Assembly (NCBI RefSeq): GCF_963259705.1
Contig: NC_081840.1
Coordinates: forward strand, 100,422,626-100,486,625
Source of the DNA: Myotis daubentonii
Taxonomy: Eukaryota > Chordata > Mammalia > Chiroptera > Vespertilionidae
Direction of reading: 5' to 3'
DNA: 64,000 nt
The notes under the pieces were generated by a model. The model searched no databases and was not told where the DNA came from. It saw nothing but the letters and a program-made list of their open reading frames with translations. The position numbers and the translations under genes were made by a program. Position 1 is the stretch's first letter, and every line of letters begins with the position of its first letter. Below are positions 25,926-36,974 of the stretch, one piece after another.

Positions 25926-28900
25926 AAAAAAGGAACAAATGTAATAATCTGAACAATAAATATTTAATTCAAAAAATATATATAACTCTGGTAAAAATAT
26001 ATGAACCCAATACGTGAGCACCCAAATACATAAAAAAACTTCTGGAGGATATCAAGGGAGAGATTGACAGCAATACAGTCATAGTGGGAAACTTTAATAC
26101 CCCACTAACACCACTGGATAAATCCTGTAAAGAAAAAATCAGCAAAGAAACATCAATCCTAAATGACTCACTAGATCAGATGGAATTAATTGACATCTTC
26201 AGAACATTTCACCCAAAAGCTCAGAATATACATTTTTCTCAAGTGCACATGGGACATTTTCAAAGATAGACCACATATTGGGACAGAGGCAAAGTCACTC
26301 CAAATTCAAGATGATAGAAATTATATTAAGCATCTTCTCAGATCACAATTGCATAAAATTAGAAATCAACTACAATAAAAACAGTGAAAAAAAAATTGAA
26401 ACACTTGGAGGCTAAATAATATGCTATAAAACAATGATTGGGTTACCAACAAGATCAAAGAAGAAATAATAAGCATTCTGGTAACAAACGACAATGAAAA
26501 CACAACAATCCAAAATCTATGGGACACAATGAAAGCAGTCTTGAGAGGGAAGTTCATATCTCTACAGGCCTATCTCAAAAACAAACAAGAAAAAATGGTA
26601 ATAAATTACCTAACCCAACAGCAAAAAGAATTAGAAAGAGAGCAACAAGAAAAGCCCAGAGTAAGCAGAAGGAAGGAAATAATAAAGATCAGAGTTGAAT
26701 AAAGGGTAAACAAGATTGATGAACCTCTAGCCAGGTTCACCAAGAAACAAAGAGAGTGTATGCAAATAAACAAAATCAGAAGTGAAAGAGGTGAAGTAAC
26801 AACTGACCTCACAGACATACAAAGGATTATGAAAAAATACTATGAACAACTCTATTCCAAGATATTGGACATATTTTTAGAAAAATATAAGCTTCCAAAA
26901 CTCAATCAAAAAATAAGAAAACCTGAATAGGCCAATAACTACCAATAAAATTAAAGCAGTAATCAAAGTTCTTTTAGCACACAAAAGCCCTGATCTGGGT
27001 GGCTTTAAAGGTGAGTTCTACCAAACATACAAAAACTAAAACTTATCATCCTCAGACTATTCCAAAAAATTCAAGAAGAAGGCACACTTCCAAGCTCTTT
27101 CTATGAAGCCAGCATTACCCTAATACCAAAACCAGATAAAGACACCAAAAAGAATGAGAACTACAATCCAATATCCCTGATGAACATAGATGCTAAAATT
27201 CTCAACAAAATTCTAGCAAATTGGACCAGCATTACATTACAAAGATCATACACCATTACCAAGTGAAATTTATTCTGGGGATACAAGGATAGTACAATAT
27301 ACACAAATCAATAAATTTAATACATCACATAAACAAATTGAGAGACAAAAATCACATAATCATATTAATCAATTCAGAAAAAACATTTGACAAAATCCAA
27401 CACCCTTTCTTGATAAAAACTCTCAGGAAAGTGGGAATAGAGAAATCATACCTTAACATAATAAGAGCCTTATATGACAAACCTACAGCCAACATCATAC
27501 TCAATGGGCAAAAACTTAAACCATTTCCCCTAAGAACAGGAACAAGACAGGGATGCCCCTTTTCACCACTCCTGTTCGACATAATACTGGAAGTGCTAAC
27601 TATAGCGATCAGACAAGAAGAAGAAATAAAAGGCATTCAAAATGTAAAAGAAGAAGTAAAACTGCCATTATTTGCAGATGACATGATATTGTACATAGAA
27701 AACCCTGAGGACTCCATAAAAAACTACCTGACTTAATAAATGAATTTGGCAATGTAGCAGGATACAAAATTAACACCCAGAAATCTATAGCTTTTTTATA
27801 CACCAATAACGAACGCTCAGAAAGAGAAACTAAAAAAAAAAAAAAAATCCCATTTACCATTGCACCAAAAAAATTAAGATACCTAGGAATAAACTTAACT
27901 AAGGATGTAAAAGATCTGTACTTGGAAAACTACAGGACACTGAAAAAAGACATAGAGGAAGACATAAACAAAATGGAAGAGCATACCGTTTTCATGAGCT
28001 GGTAGAATAATCATCATTAAAATGTCCACACTACCCAAAGCAATTTATAGATTCAATGCAATCCCCATTAAAATGCCAATGCCATATTTCACAGACCTAG
28101 AACAAACTCTCCAAAAATTCATCTGAAATAAAAAAAAGACCCCAAATAGCCACAGCAATCCTGAGAAAGAAGAACAAAGTTGGAGGGATCACAATACCAG
28201 ATATCAAGCTATATTACAAAGCCACTGTTCTCTCTTATGCCTGGTACTGGCACAAGAACAGACATATAGATCAATGGAACAGAACCCAGAACCCAGAAAT
28301 TGACCCAAGCCAGTATGCTCAATTAATATTTGACAAAGGTGGCAAAAGCATACAATGGAGTCAAGGTAGTCTCTTCAATAAATGGTCCTGGGAAATTTGG
28401 TCAGATACATGCAACCAACTTACACCATACCAAAAAATAAACTCAAATTATACAAATGGATAAAGGACTTAAATGTAAAATGTGAAACTATAAAAATCTT
28501 AGAATACTTCATAGGCAGCAAAATATCAGACATATGTTGTGGCCATATCTTAACCGATATAGTTCCTAGGGCAATGGAAACTAAGGAGAAAATAAACAAA
28601 TGGGACTACATCAAAATAAAAACTTCTGCACAGCAAAAGAAACCATCAACAAAACAACAAGGAAGCCCACTGAATTGGAGAACATATTTGCCAATGTTAT
28701 CTCTGATAAGGGTTTAATCTCCAACATTTACAGGGCACTCATACAACTTAACAAAGGAAGATAAACAACCCAATCAAAAAATGGGCAACGGACCTAAATA
28801 GAAACTCTTCAAAAGAAGACAGAAGGAAGGCCAAGAGACATGTGAAAACATACTCAAAGTCACTAATCATCCGAGAGATGCAAATCAAAACGACAATGTG

Positions 28901-29660
28901 GTACCATCTCACACCTGTCAGAATGGCTATCATCAACAAATCAACAAACAACAAGTGCTGGCAAGGATGTGGAGAAAAAGGAGCCCTCGTGCACTGCCAG
29001 TGGGAATGAAGACTGGTGCAGCCACTGTGGAGAACAGTATGGAGTTTCCTCAAAAAACTAAAAATGGAACTCCCATTTGACTCAGTGATCCCCCTTCTAG
29101 GAATATATCCCAAGAAACTAGAAATACCAATCAGAATGGATATATGCACCCCCATGTTCATAGCAGCACAATTTATCATAGCTAAGATTTGGAAACAGCC
29201 TAAGTGCCCATCAGCAGATGAGTGGATTAAAAAACTGTGGTACATCTACACAATGGAATACTACGCTGCGGTAAAGAAGGAATTCTTACCATTTGCAATA
29301 GCATGGATGGAACTGGGAAGCATTATGCTCAGCAAAATAAGCCAGTCAGAGAAAGATAAATATCACATGATCTCACTCATTTGTGGAATATAATGATCAA
29401 CATAAACTGATGAACAAAAACAGATCCAGAGAAAGAGAAGCATTGATCAGACTATCAAACCTCAGGGGGGAAGGTAGGGGAGGGGAGGGGTAAGGGGGAG
29501 AGATCAACCAAAAGACTTCTATGCATGCATACAAACCTAAACAATGGACACAGACAACAGGGGGGTGAGAGCATGAGTGGAGATCCATGGGGGGGGGGGA
29601 TAATGGGGGATAAGGACACATATGTAATACCTTAATCAATAAAGAAAAAATTCTAAAATA

Positions 29661-29985
29661 AATAAAATGTTAAAGAAGAAAAAAAAAGATACCAGATTCC
29701 TAATAAAGATTCTCTAACCAAAAAAAAAAAAGGACTGAGTAGGTGATCTGAGACTTGCAGTTCCAACCAAGCACTTATGAACCCCCTGCCCCAGGGTCAG
29801 TGGAGACCACGTAGGGACCCTGTACTTCTACACCCACCTAGTGACAACAAGATGCCTCCCCCTCCTCCCTAGTGTCAGAGGATGATGGGTAGGAAGCCAC
29901 AATTTTCACCACCATCCAGATCTTTGCTTTGCACTGGCCCATGTGGTATCAGTGGAAGCTTTCTAAAAAAAAAAAAAGGTTTAAA
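29661..29985. other. Junction region between LINE copies
   Basis: A-rich stretches (29685, 29720, 29965) surround a mixed-composition piece. The 29740-29930 part may be the 5' UTR of the older element that follows, but I cannot show this. Confidence 0.35.
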
Positions 29986-31880
29986 TAAAATGCAGAGTCT
30001 CATAATATAATACCCCAAGTACAGGATACAAACAAAAACTCTTACTACACCAAGAACTAGGAAAATCTCAATGAATAAAAAAAGACATTCAACAGACACT
30101 TTGATACATACCAAAATGATACAGATGTTAGAGTTAGCCGACAAGGCATTTAAAGTGGTCATCACAAAAATGCTCCAAAAGCAATTACAAACATTCTTTT
30201 AAAAAATCTCAGCCAAGAAATAGGATATATAAAGGAGCATTAAATGGACATTTTAGGACTGAAAAAATATGAAAACCAAAAATTTAAAAACTTAGTGGAT
30301 GGGCTCAGCAACATAATAGAGAGGATAAAGGAAAAGATAAATAAACGTGAAGGTAGAAAAATAGAAATTATCCAGTCTGAACAATTGAGAAAATAGACTG
30401 GGGGAAAAAATAAACAGAGCCTCAGGGACCTGTGGGGCTATAATGTAAGATTTAACATTCATGTAATCAGGGTCCCACAAGTAGAGGAGGAGAGGAGGGC
30501 TAAAAAAGAAGAAAAATGGCTAGAAATTTCCAAAATTTAACAAGAGACAAACTTATAGATTCATGAAGCTGAATGAATCTCAAACAGGACAAGCCCAAAG
30601 TAGCCCATACCAAGACACAACAAAGTCAAATTTTTGAAAACTAAAGACAGAAAATATTTTAAAGGTAATAAGAGAGAAACAAATAATACTTTACTGTTAG
30701 GGAAAAAAGAACTTGAATGACAGCAATTTCTCATCAGAAACCATGGAGGCCAGAAGGAAGTGGCACAACATTTTCCAAGTGCTAAAAGAAAATAACTATC
30801 AACCCAGAATTCTGTATCTAGTGAAAATGACCTCCATGAGGAAAGAGGACATCAAGACATTTTGAGATGAAGAAAAACTAAGAGAATTTGTTGCCTGCAA
30901 ACATAACCTAAAATGGCTAAAGGAATTCTTAAACAGGAAAAAATGATAGAAGAAGGATTCTTAGGACATTTGAAAAGAAGAAAGAACAATGGAAAGAATA
31001 TAAATTATATAAATATAATAGACTTCTTTTGAGTTTTCTAAATTGTGTTTGGTTGAAACAAAAATTAAAACATTGTTTGATGTGGTTCTAAATATATATA
31101 GGGAAATCAGTTATGGTTCCTTTGGTCACTCGATGCATGTCTAAGTACGCACGGCTGGTACAGTGAAATTGCGAATGGCTCATTGAATATATATAGGGGA
31201 AATACTTATGACAATTACATTATAAACAAGGGACAGTAAAGGAAATTAAAGGGAGGTAAGGCTTAGGCACTTACTCAAACTGGTACAATGTCAGCAGCAG
31301 TGGACATTGTATACATGCATGATGTAATACCTACAGCAACCACTAAAACATCTAATCAAAGATATACACTTGAAAACACTATAGAGAAATCAAAATGGAC
31401 TTCTAAAAAATGTTCACATAACCAACAGTAAGACAAGAAAACAAAAACAGGGAATAAATAGAAAACAAAAAAATTAAACTTGGGCCCTAATATACCAATA
31501 ATTATATTAAAGGTAAATAGTCTGTGATTCTATTTATAGAACATTTATAATTTAGAATATGAAAGAGATGGAGAACAGATTCGTGATTCCCAAGGGGTAG
31601 GAGTGATGAGGGGGAGGAGGAAGATCTTTGTGGTGATAGTCATTCTGGATGTTGATCATAGTGATTGTTACACAAATGTCTGCATGTGACAAAATGGCAC
31701 TGACATATAATACAATTGTACCAGTGTCAACCTCCTGATTTTTATATTCTGTGGTTATGTAAGCTGTTACCTTTGGAGGAAACTAGATAAATGGTTTTAG
31801 GACCTCTCTCTACTATCTTTGCAAATTCCTGTGAACCTATAATTATTTCTAAAGAAAAAGTTAAAAGAAAAGAGAAGAGG
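29986..31880 (+). mobile_element. Old L1 or HAL1-like element lacking most of ORF2
   Basis: ORF1-type text is present (for example CATGGAGGCCAGAAGGAAGT at 30753 and AACCCAGAATTCTGTATC near 30810). The phrase for an ORF2 start follows at about 31485-31515 (ATACCAATAATTATATTAAA). The sequence then passes directly into a 3' UTR ending with TGTTACCTTTGGAGGAAAC, CTATAATTATTTC and an A-rich end near 31880. So the element joins ORF1 and the first few codons of ORF2 to the 3' end, as in old HAL1 elements, or as an L1 with an internal deletion would. All frames are broken. It carries the 18S-like insert at 31104-31185. Confidence 0.65.
31104..31185 (+). pseudogene. Rearranged 18S rRNA fragment inserted with target duplication
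   Basis: Two neighbouring pieces of the 5' domain of nuclear 18S rRNA are present in swapped order. The later piece (AAATCAGTTATGGTTCCTTT and GGTCACTCG, 31104-31132) comes first and the earlier piece (ATGCATGTCTAAGTACGCAC to GCGAATGGCTCATT, 31133-31184) comes second. In real 18S the second piece leads directly into the first. The flanks repeat AATATATATAGGG(G)AAAT (31091-31107 and 31186-31203), with AAAT also shared by the 18S text. A few differences from the known 18S (for instance GGCTGG for GGCCGG) show age. It is a retro-inserted or repair-inserted rRNA relic and not a working rRNA gene. Confidence 0.85.
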
Positions 31881-31889
31881 TGTGAATCT

Positions 31890-32545
31890 GGTTGCCTGGT
31901 TTCTGATGTTAGGTCTACTGTCCTCTGTGGTAGGATTCTGTAGTCAGACTCGAGGGTGGCTCTCCCTCTCCCCCTACACCTCACACACAGTCTTGTCCAC
32001 CATGGATTTGGTAGTTAGAGAGAAACTACCACTTAGAAAATTCTAGCCGTTTCAGTCTTCTAAGGAGATACCAAGTTATCTTGGGACAAAATGTTTCTTT
32101 ACACTGGGGTAAAAATCACTGTTATGGGCTAATGGTACTAAGGTAAAACCTGCTGAGAAACCTGATTGTAGTAAAGTAACTTGAAAAAGACCATGAGTTA
32201 AGATTTCTCTTTAGAAATGTGAATTGAGTGTACGTATTTAGAGCATGTAGGTTATTTTCTTTCACAAAGGCCTCATTTTTTAGAACTTAGACTGCGTTGG
32301 GCCTATGTATTACCTGGTGTTCTTATAGCACCAGGTATGTTCTTTAAGCAGCTGCTTCCAAGAAGGATGGAATTGGATGAAAGGGAGTGCAGGAAAGACA
32401 TGGGGGCCTGTTAACTCCCCTTGCTGTGGAGGAAAGCCAAGAAGCTCTAGAAGCCCGAGTCATCTGGCTGTCTCACATGCAATGATATTTACGACAGAAG
32501 AGTCCAGAATGTCCCAACACTGGAATGATGCATACTGTGGGAACA
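31890..32545. other. Unassigned sequence
   Basis: No coding domain or repeat recognised. A 73-codon frame overlapping its end is not supported. Confidence 0.4.
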
Positions 32546-32549
32546 CAGT

Positions 32550-32790
32550 CGTCGAGAACAAGGGCTCTGAAGCCAAACTGTCTGAATTCAATTGTTAGGC
32601 TCAACTCCCACTTATTGTGGGGTCATGAGTAAGTTACCTAACATGTCTGAGTTTCAGTTTTCTCAACTGTTAAATGGAGATAATAACCATAAATAGTATA
32701 GGAAGTTTTGAGCATTCTCGGATTTAGTATTTGTATAGCACTCTGAATACTGCCTGGCACACAAGTGAGCATTAAGTATGTTTAGCAGTT
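32550..32790 (+). mobile_element. MIR SINE relic
   Basis: The order AAGGGCTCTGAAGCCAAACT, GTAAGTTACCTAACATGTCT, GTTTTCTCAACTGTTAAATG and TACTGCCTGGCACACAAGTG matches MIR from head to tail, on the plus strand. Confidence 0.8.
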
Positions 32791-32799
32791 TTAATTTCA

Positions 32800-33140
32800 T
32801 TCCATGTACTGGGAATGCCTTTCTGAAGGCCAAAGGACAGGAACGCATCTTTGTGTGTGACCTGGGCAGACGCCCGTTGCAGGGCAAGAAATGAAACTGG
32901 AGTGTCTTCTCCTATTTGAGGCTTCCCATCTGCTTTCCCCAGAACCTGCCCCAAGGAGATAGCCGCCTGGAAGTTTCTAACAGTGGGGGCGCATTTTCCC
33001 TGACTACATGGACCTGGCCAATGAGTTGGGAGAAAGGAGGTTCAGAAAGGGACCCTGGGAACAGGTTTGGATCTAGGGACAGGTAGCAGTCCTTTTTACT
33101 ACCAAAAGCTGGCTGTTCCAATCCACAGTGTAATCCTGCT
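32800..33140. other. Unassigned sequence
   Basis: Only short overlapping minus-strand frames without known domains. Possibly unique host DNA. Confidence 0.4.
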
Positions 33141-33144
33141 CTCC

Positions 33145-33498
33145 CTCATAGACTTTCTTTTTTCTTTTTCTTCCAATTTTTAAAAATTGTGGCAAAGTAC
33201 ACACCACATAAAATTTGGCATCTTAACCATTTTTACATGTACAACTCAGCGGTATTAAATACATTCACATTGCTGTGTAACCATCACCGCCATCTACCCT
33301 CATAACTCCCTTCATCTTGTAAAACAGAAACTAGCCATTAAACAATAACTCCCTGTCTTCCACTATCCCAGCCCCTGGAAGCCACCATTCTACTTTCTTT
33401 CTCAATGAATGTGACTACTTTAGGTTCCTCATATAAGAAGAATCATACAATATTTGTCCTCTTGTGACTGACTTGTTTCACTCAGCATAATGTCCTCA
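33145..33498 (-). mobile_element. Old L1 3' end fragment
   Basis: On the plus strand the reversed L1 3' UTR phrases are seen in order: a T-rich start, TGGCAAAGTACACACCACAT, CATTCACATTGCTGTGTAAC, CACTATCCCAGCCCCTGGAA, then TGACTTGTTTCACTCAGC at the ORF2 end. A Ves SINE follows immediately. Confidence 0.7.
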
Positions 33499-33508
33499 AG
33501 TGTCATAG

Positions 33509-33716
33509 TCTTTATTGATTTCAGAGAGGAAGGGAGAGGGAAAGAGATATAGAAGCATCAATGATGAGAGAGAATCATTGATTGGCTGCCTCCTGCATGC
33601 CCCTACTGGGGGAAGAGCCCACAACCCCATGTACATGCCCTTGACCAGAATAGAAACCGAGACCCTTCAGTCCACAGACCGAGGCTCTAACCAATGAGCC
33701 AAACCAGCTAGGGCTG
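33509..33716 (-). mobile_element. Ves-type tRNA-derived SINE
   Basis: Read on the minus strand: head CCCTAGCTGGTTTGGCTCAT (pol III A-box region), B-box-like GGTTTCTATTCTGG, then GGGCATGTACATGG and a CTCTCTC-type body. The insertion site repeats approximately TGTCATAGTC (33500) and GGTCATAATC (33717). Confidence 0.88.
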
Positions 33717-33719
33717 GTC

Positions 33720-34323
33720 ATAATCTTTTTTAACATAATTTCAGAAATAACATCTCATCAGTTTTGCTGTTTTCTGTTTGTCAGAAGCAAGTCACTAGGT
33801 CCAGCCCCCTCTTGAAGGGGATTAAACATGGGCCTGGGCACCAGGAGGCGGGGTCTTCAGGGCCATGTTAGAAGACTGCCTGTCATAGCGTCCATCTAGT
33901 GAGGGGTCTTCCCTCTGTGCCCCGGGGCATCGGGACTCTGTTGGCCTTGGCATCCTATCAACCACTGTAAATACCATGCATCAGTTTTGTTTCTATGTCT
34001 ATTTCCCACTTGGATGTTAAGTTGGGATTTTCTGGCACCCCAGGGTTCCTAGCCTTTCTCCTATGGCCACCTTTACCATTGTCCTCCATCTGAGACCAGG
34101 AGGAGGGAGGAGCAGTCCCTTCTGCTTCCTCTGGCCATGCAGTCCTGCCAATCTCCACCAGGCCAAGTATAAGAAGTCTGCACTCAACAATGGGGACAGT
34201 TCTAAAGGTTACATCACTGGAGGAGGGACAAAGGTAGAGGCTTTGCTCACTTGGGGTTTTTCAGTGCCTTACAAGGAAAGACATTTAATACTTTCAACAA
34301 TAAAGAATGAATGAATGAATGAA

Positions 34324-34354
<31 letters not shown>

Positions 34355-34715
34355 ATTCAATAATTATTTAAAGAATTTCTTAGCTACATCCTTATGAAGG
34401 GCTATCTCCTAGATGTTCCCTCCATTGTTTTCCCAGGCTCTGTGGCCCTGAGGTTTGTAGCCCCCTCTGAAGCTACAGTTGTTTTATTGGGAGTTACCAG
34501 AGAAGAGGACCATGGCTCAGATTGAATTCTCTTGATTCTAGTGGCCCTCCTGCAATGTGTATCTGTGGTTCCTACCTGTCTCACCTCTACCCACCCTCCC
34601 CATAATCTCAGTGCTCGTCCTCAGATCAGTGAGAAGAGTTCCGGGGAGGTGTGGACAAGGTTTTTTTCTCTTAAAAACAGATGAGTCTTATAAGACAGAG
34701 CTTGAAGTCCTGATT
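33720..34715. other. Unassigned sequence with a simple repeat
   Basis: No gene recognised. The segment holds the AATG/AAAT microsatellite described separately; the sequence before it (34150-34300) could be a decayed retrocopy or repeat but was not identified. Confidence 0.35.
34305..34355. repeat. (AATG)n-(AAAT)n microsatellite
   Basis: Tetranucleotide repeats: four copies of GAAT-type units pass into about nine AAAT units. Confidence 0.95.
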
Positions 34716-35447
34716 TCAGCAGTCTTGAAATCAGGTAGTAATCTTTTTCAAAGTTGTTTAGCTATTCTAGGTTCTTTGTATTTCCATATGAATTTTAGAA
34801 TCAAAAACTGCTGGGATTTTGGTAGGAATTGTGTTAAATCTATGGATAGATCAATTGGGGGAAAACTGACATTTTAACAATATTAAGTCTACTAACTTAT
34901 AATAAGGTATTTCTCAATTTATTTAGTTTTTCTTTAGTTTCTTTATTCAGCAATGTTTTGTAGTTTATAGTCTACAGATCTTACATATCTTTTGTCAAAT
35001 TCATTCCTATTTCATGTTTTTTATGTTATTGGATCAGGAATTAATTCCAATTCCTAATTGTTTATTGCAGATATACAGAAATAAAATTGATTTTTGTATA
35101 TTACTATTGTATCCTGCAGACTTGCAACAATTCACTTATTAGCTGATCATGTTGATCATAGGTGATCATCTATATATATAAAAGCCTAAGCGACCAGATG
35201 ACCAGCTGGTAGCTATGACGTGCACTGACCACTAGGGGGAAGACTCTCAATGCAGGAGCTGCCCCTTGGTGGTCAGTGCGCTCCCACAGCAGGAGCGCCG
35301 CTCAGCTGACCCACAGGTGCCAGACGCCAAGCTCACAAGCTCACAGCTGGTGAGCGCAGCTGTGGCCACATGAGCCTCTCCTGCGGACACTCCCCCTGCA
35401 CACCCAAGGGGCGAGCTGGTGGTGGAGGCAGGCACAGCAAGGCCAGG

Positions 35448-35574
35448 ATGAGCAGCAGTGGTGTGGTGCCCAGCCCGGGTTTGGGCTCCTCCCCAGCCAC
35501 CTGCTGCTTCACGCACTACTTCATGCTGTGAGGGATCAATCCGGAGAGCGAGCTGGAGCCTGATGAACTGGCAG
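35448..35574 (+). pseudogene. DENND5B: Captured DENND5B first coding exon fragment, with splice donor
   Basis: DENND5B is a DENN-domain Rab guanine-nucleotide exchange factor. From the ATG at 35448 the frame reads MSSSGVVPSPGLGSSPATCC, then FTHYFML, a TGA at 35529-35531, then GINPESELEPDELAG. This aligns without gaps to my recollection of the N-terminus of DENND5B. About two thirds of 43 positions are identical, including GSSPA, HYF and the LEPDELAG end; several changes (Ala to Val, Cys to stop) fit decay of CpG sites or single changes. The exon-like part ends with GCAG followed by GTAAGG (35575 on), a consensus donor in phase with that exon end. The TGA and the lack of downstream exons mean it codes for nothing complete. 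DENND5A is a less good match. Confidence 0.8.
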
Positions 35575-35580
35575 GTAAGG
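35575..35580 (+). promoter_or_regulatory. Splice donor carried by the Helitron
   Basis: GCAG|GTAAGG is a strong donor consensus at the exact point where the DENND5B-like reading frame stops matching. A transcript starting in or before the element could use it to splice to downstream sequence. That is an inference. Confidence 0.65.
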
Positions 35581-36699
35581 CCGGGCTGAGGCAGCACGGA
35601 GGTCCACTGATCCCCACAGGACAGGCGAGGGACCCCACCAGTACATGAATCCGTGCACCAGGCCTCTAGTATTGTCTATAGGTAAAGATAGCTTTGTGTC
35701 TTCCTTTTCAACTTGAATGCCTTTTTTTTCTTTATCTTTCCTAATTTTCTAGGTTAGAACCTCTAGTAAAATGTTGAATAGAAATTGTGAGAACTAACAT
35801 CTGTGTCTAATTCCTGATCTTAGGGGAGGAAAAAGATTTGATCTTTAACTGTAAGTTATATTGCTAGTTATACATTTTTGTAGATGCCACTTATTAGGTT
35901 GAGAAAATTCCCTTCTACTACTAGTTTCCTATGAGTCTGTTTGTTTTTAATCAGGAACAAATGTTGAATTTTGTTAAATGCTTTTTCTAAGGATATTGAT
36001 TTAATAATGTAATTTTTTCTTTGAGTCATTGGTTAGTTATCAATGTGTTATTTGATTTATAATTATTTGAAATTTTCTAAATATCTGTTTGTTATTGATT
36101 TGTAATTTACTTCCACCAGGGTCAGAAAACATACTTTATGTGACTTGAATTCCCAGATGTATTAAAAACTTGTTTAATGGACCAGAGTATCATGTATCTT
36201 GGTAAATCTTCCATGTGCACTTGCAAAGAATGTGTACTCCACTGTTGTTGAGTGAAGTAATCTATAAATGTCAATCAGATCAAGTTGGTGGATAGTGCTA
36301 CCCAAGTCTTCTATATTCTTACTAATCTCCTGTTATTCTTGACAGAGTGGTATTGAAATCTCTGACTATAATTGTGGGATTGTCTCTTTCTCCTTGCAGT
36401 TGTATCAGTTTTTGCTTCATGTATTTTAAAGGTCTATTATTCAGTACACAAATATTTAGAATTGTTATGTCTCTTAATTAAGTAATCTCTTTATCAGTAT
36501 GAAAGGACATTTTTAAACCCTAGAAATATTGCTTTTTCTGTAATCTACTTTGTCTGTTATTAATATCCTCTCTCCAGCTTTATTTTGGTTATTTGTTAGC
36601 ATAGTATTCCGTTTTTCACCCTTTTACTTTTAATCTACCGTGTCTTACTAAAATGGATTTCTTGTAAGCAGCATAGAGTCTGCTCCCAGAACCATTCCT

Positions 36700-36860
36700 C
36701 AACTACCTCACACCACATAACAGTGAACAGTGTCTGCTTCTCTCTAATGCCCAGGTTTTCCCCTGGACTGTGGTAGGGATCAGGTGTGGGCAGGTGGTGG
36801 GATTGGACCAGGGAATACAGAGAGAAGTTTCACTTCATCCTGACATGAATAGTACCTTAT
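36700..36860. other. Unassigned sequence
   Basis: Nothing recognised between the L1 fragment and a MIR. Confidence 0.35.
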
Positions 36861-36864
36861 AACT

Positions 36865-36970
36865 TAGGTCTAATTCCACACACCACATGTCAGCAGTGTG
36901 ACCTTGAACAAGCTCCTTAACCACTCTGAACTTTAGTTTCTTCATCAACAAAATGAATTGAATAATATTG
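36865..36970 (+). mobile_element. MIR SINE relic (core only)
   Basis: CAGTGTGACCTTGAACAAGC, TTAACCACTCTGAAC and TTTCTTCATCAACAAAATGA follow MIR order on the plus strand. Confidence 0.7.
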
Positions 36971-36974
36971 GTTT

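Larger units (their letters stand above)
24019..25979 (+). mobile_element. Complete HAL1 (half-LINE) with intact ORF1
   Basis: The element starts AGAGAGAAACCAAGATGGCGG and ends with AATAAATATTTAATTCAAAAAA. It is flanked by 11-bp target duplications ATATAACTCTG (24008-24018 and 25980-25990). Between the ends lie a 5' UTR of about 700 bp, a single ORF1 and a 3' UTR of about 360 bp. There is no endonuclease or reverse transcriptase, and the sequence has no gap that suggests a deletion within this copy. This is the known HAL1 design, which needs the L1 machinery in trans. The short, exact duplications and open ORF1 suggest a recent insertion. Confidence 0.93.
23690..29395 (+). pseudogene. L1 copy 2 ORF2 remnant
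   Basis: The coding sequence runs 23690-24018 and, after the HAL1, from 25991 to about 29395. The endonuclease is visible in pieces (26084-26378). The RT core (27338-27736) keeps FADDM ([14 protein letters not shown]), but the first catalytic aspartate is asparagine ([16 protein letters not shown]). The C-terminal part (29016-29393) ends with EKDKYHMISLICGI as in other bat L1s here. Numerous shifts and stops make it inactive. Confidence 0.85.
22590..29660 (+). mobile_element. L1 retrotransposon (copy 2), interrupted by hAT and HAL1
   Basis: The pre-ORF1 leader (GGGGAGACAAAGAAACAACC, 22633) parallels that of copy 1 at 16459. ORF1 and ORF2 relics follow on the plus strand and the 3' UTR ends in AATCAATAAAGAAAAAA near 29650. 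Two later insertions split it: the hAT element at 22751-22869 and the HAL1 at 24019-25979. After each, the L1 text resumes correctly. Confidence 0.88.
35169..35669 (+). mobile_element. HeliBat-like Helitron carrying a host exon
   Basis: It starts with TCTATATATATAAAAGCC after an A and ends GTGCACCAGGCCTCTAG before a T. Both ends are those of bat Helitrons. The inside (about 35240-35600) is not shared with the other Helitrons here. It contains a piece that resembles the 5' UTR, first coding exon and splice donor of DENND5B in the same orientation as the element. No Rep or helicase is encoded, so it depended on an autonomous partner. Confidence 0.92.
34718..36685 (-). mobile_element. Old L1 (ORF2 part) split by a Helitron
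   Basis: On the plus strand the reversed ORF2 text is clear in phrases such as AAATCTATGGATAGATCAAT, TTGTATCCTGCAGACTTGCA, ATGTTGAATTTTGTTAAATG (about 35962) and TCTATAAATGTCAATCAGAT (about 36261). It covers the RT and endonuclease region without a continuous frame. The Helitron at 35169-35669 splits it cleanly: L1 text resumes after the CTAG. Confidence 0.78.

Noticed and set aside
31104..31185. Working rRNA gene
   Set aside because: Only about 80 bp of 18S in swapped order with substitutions.
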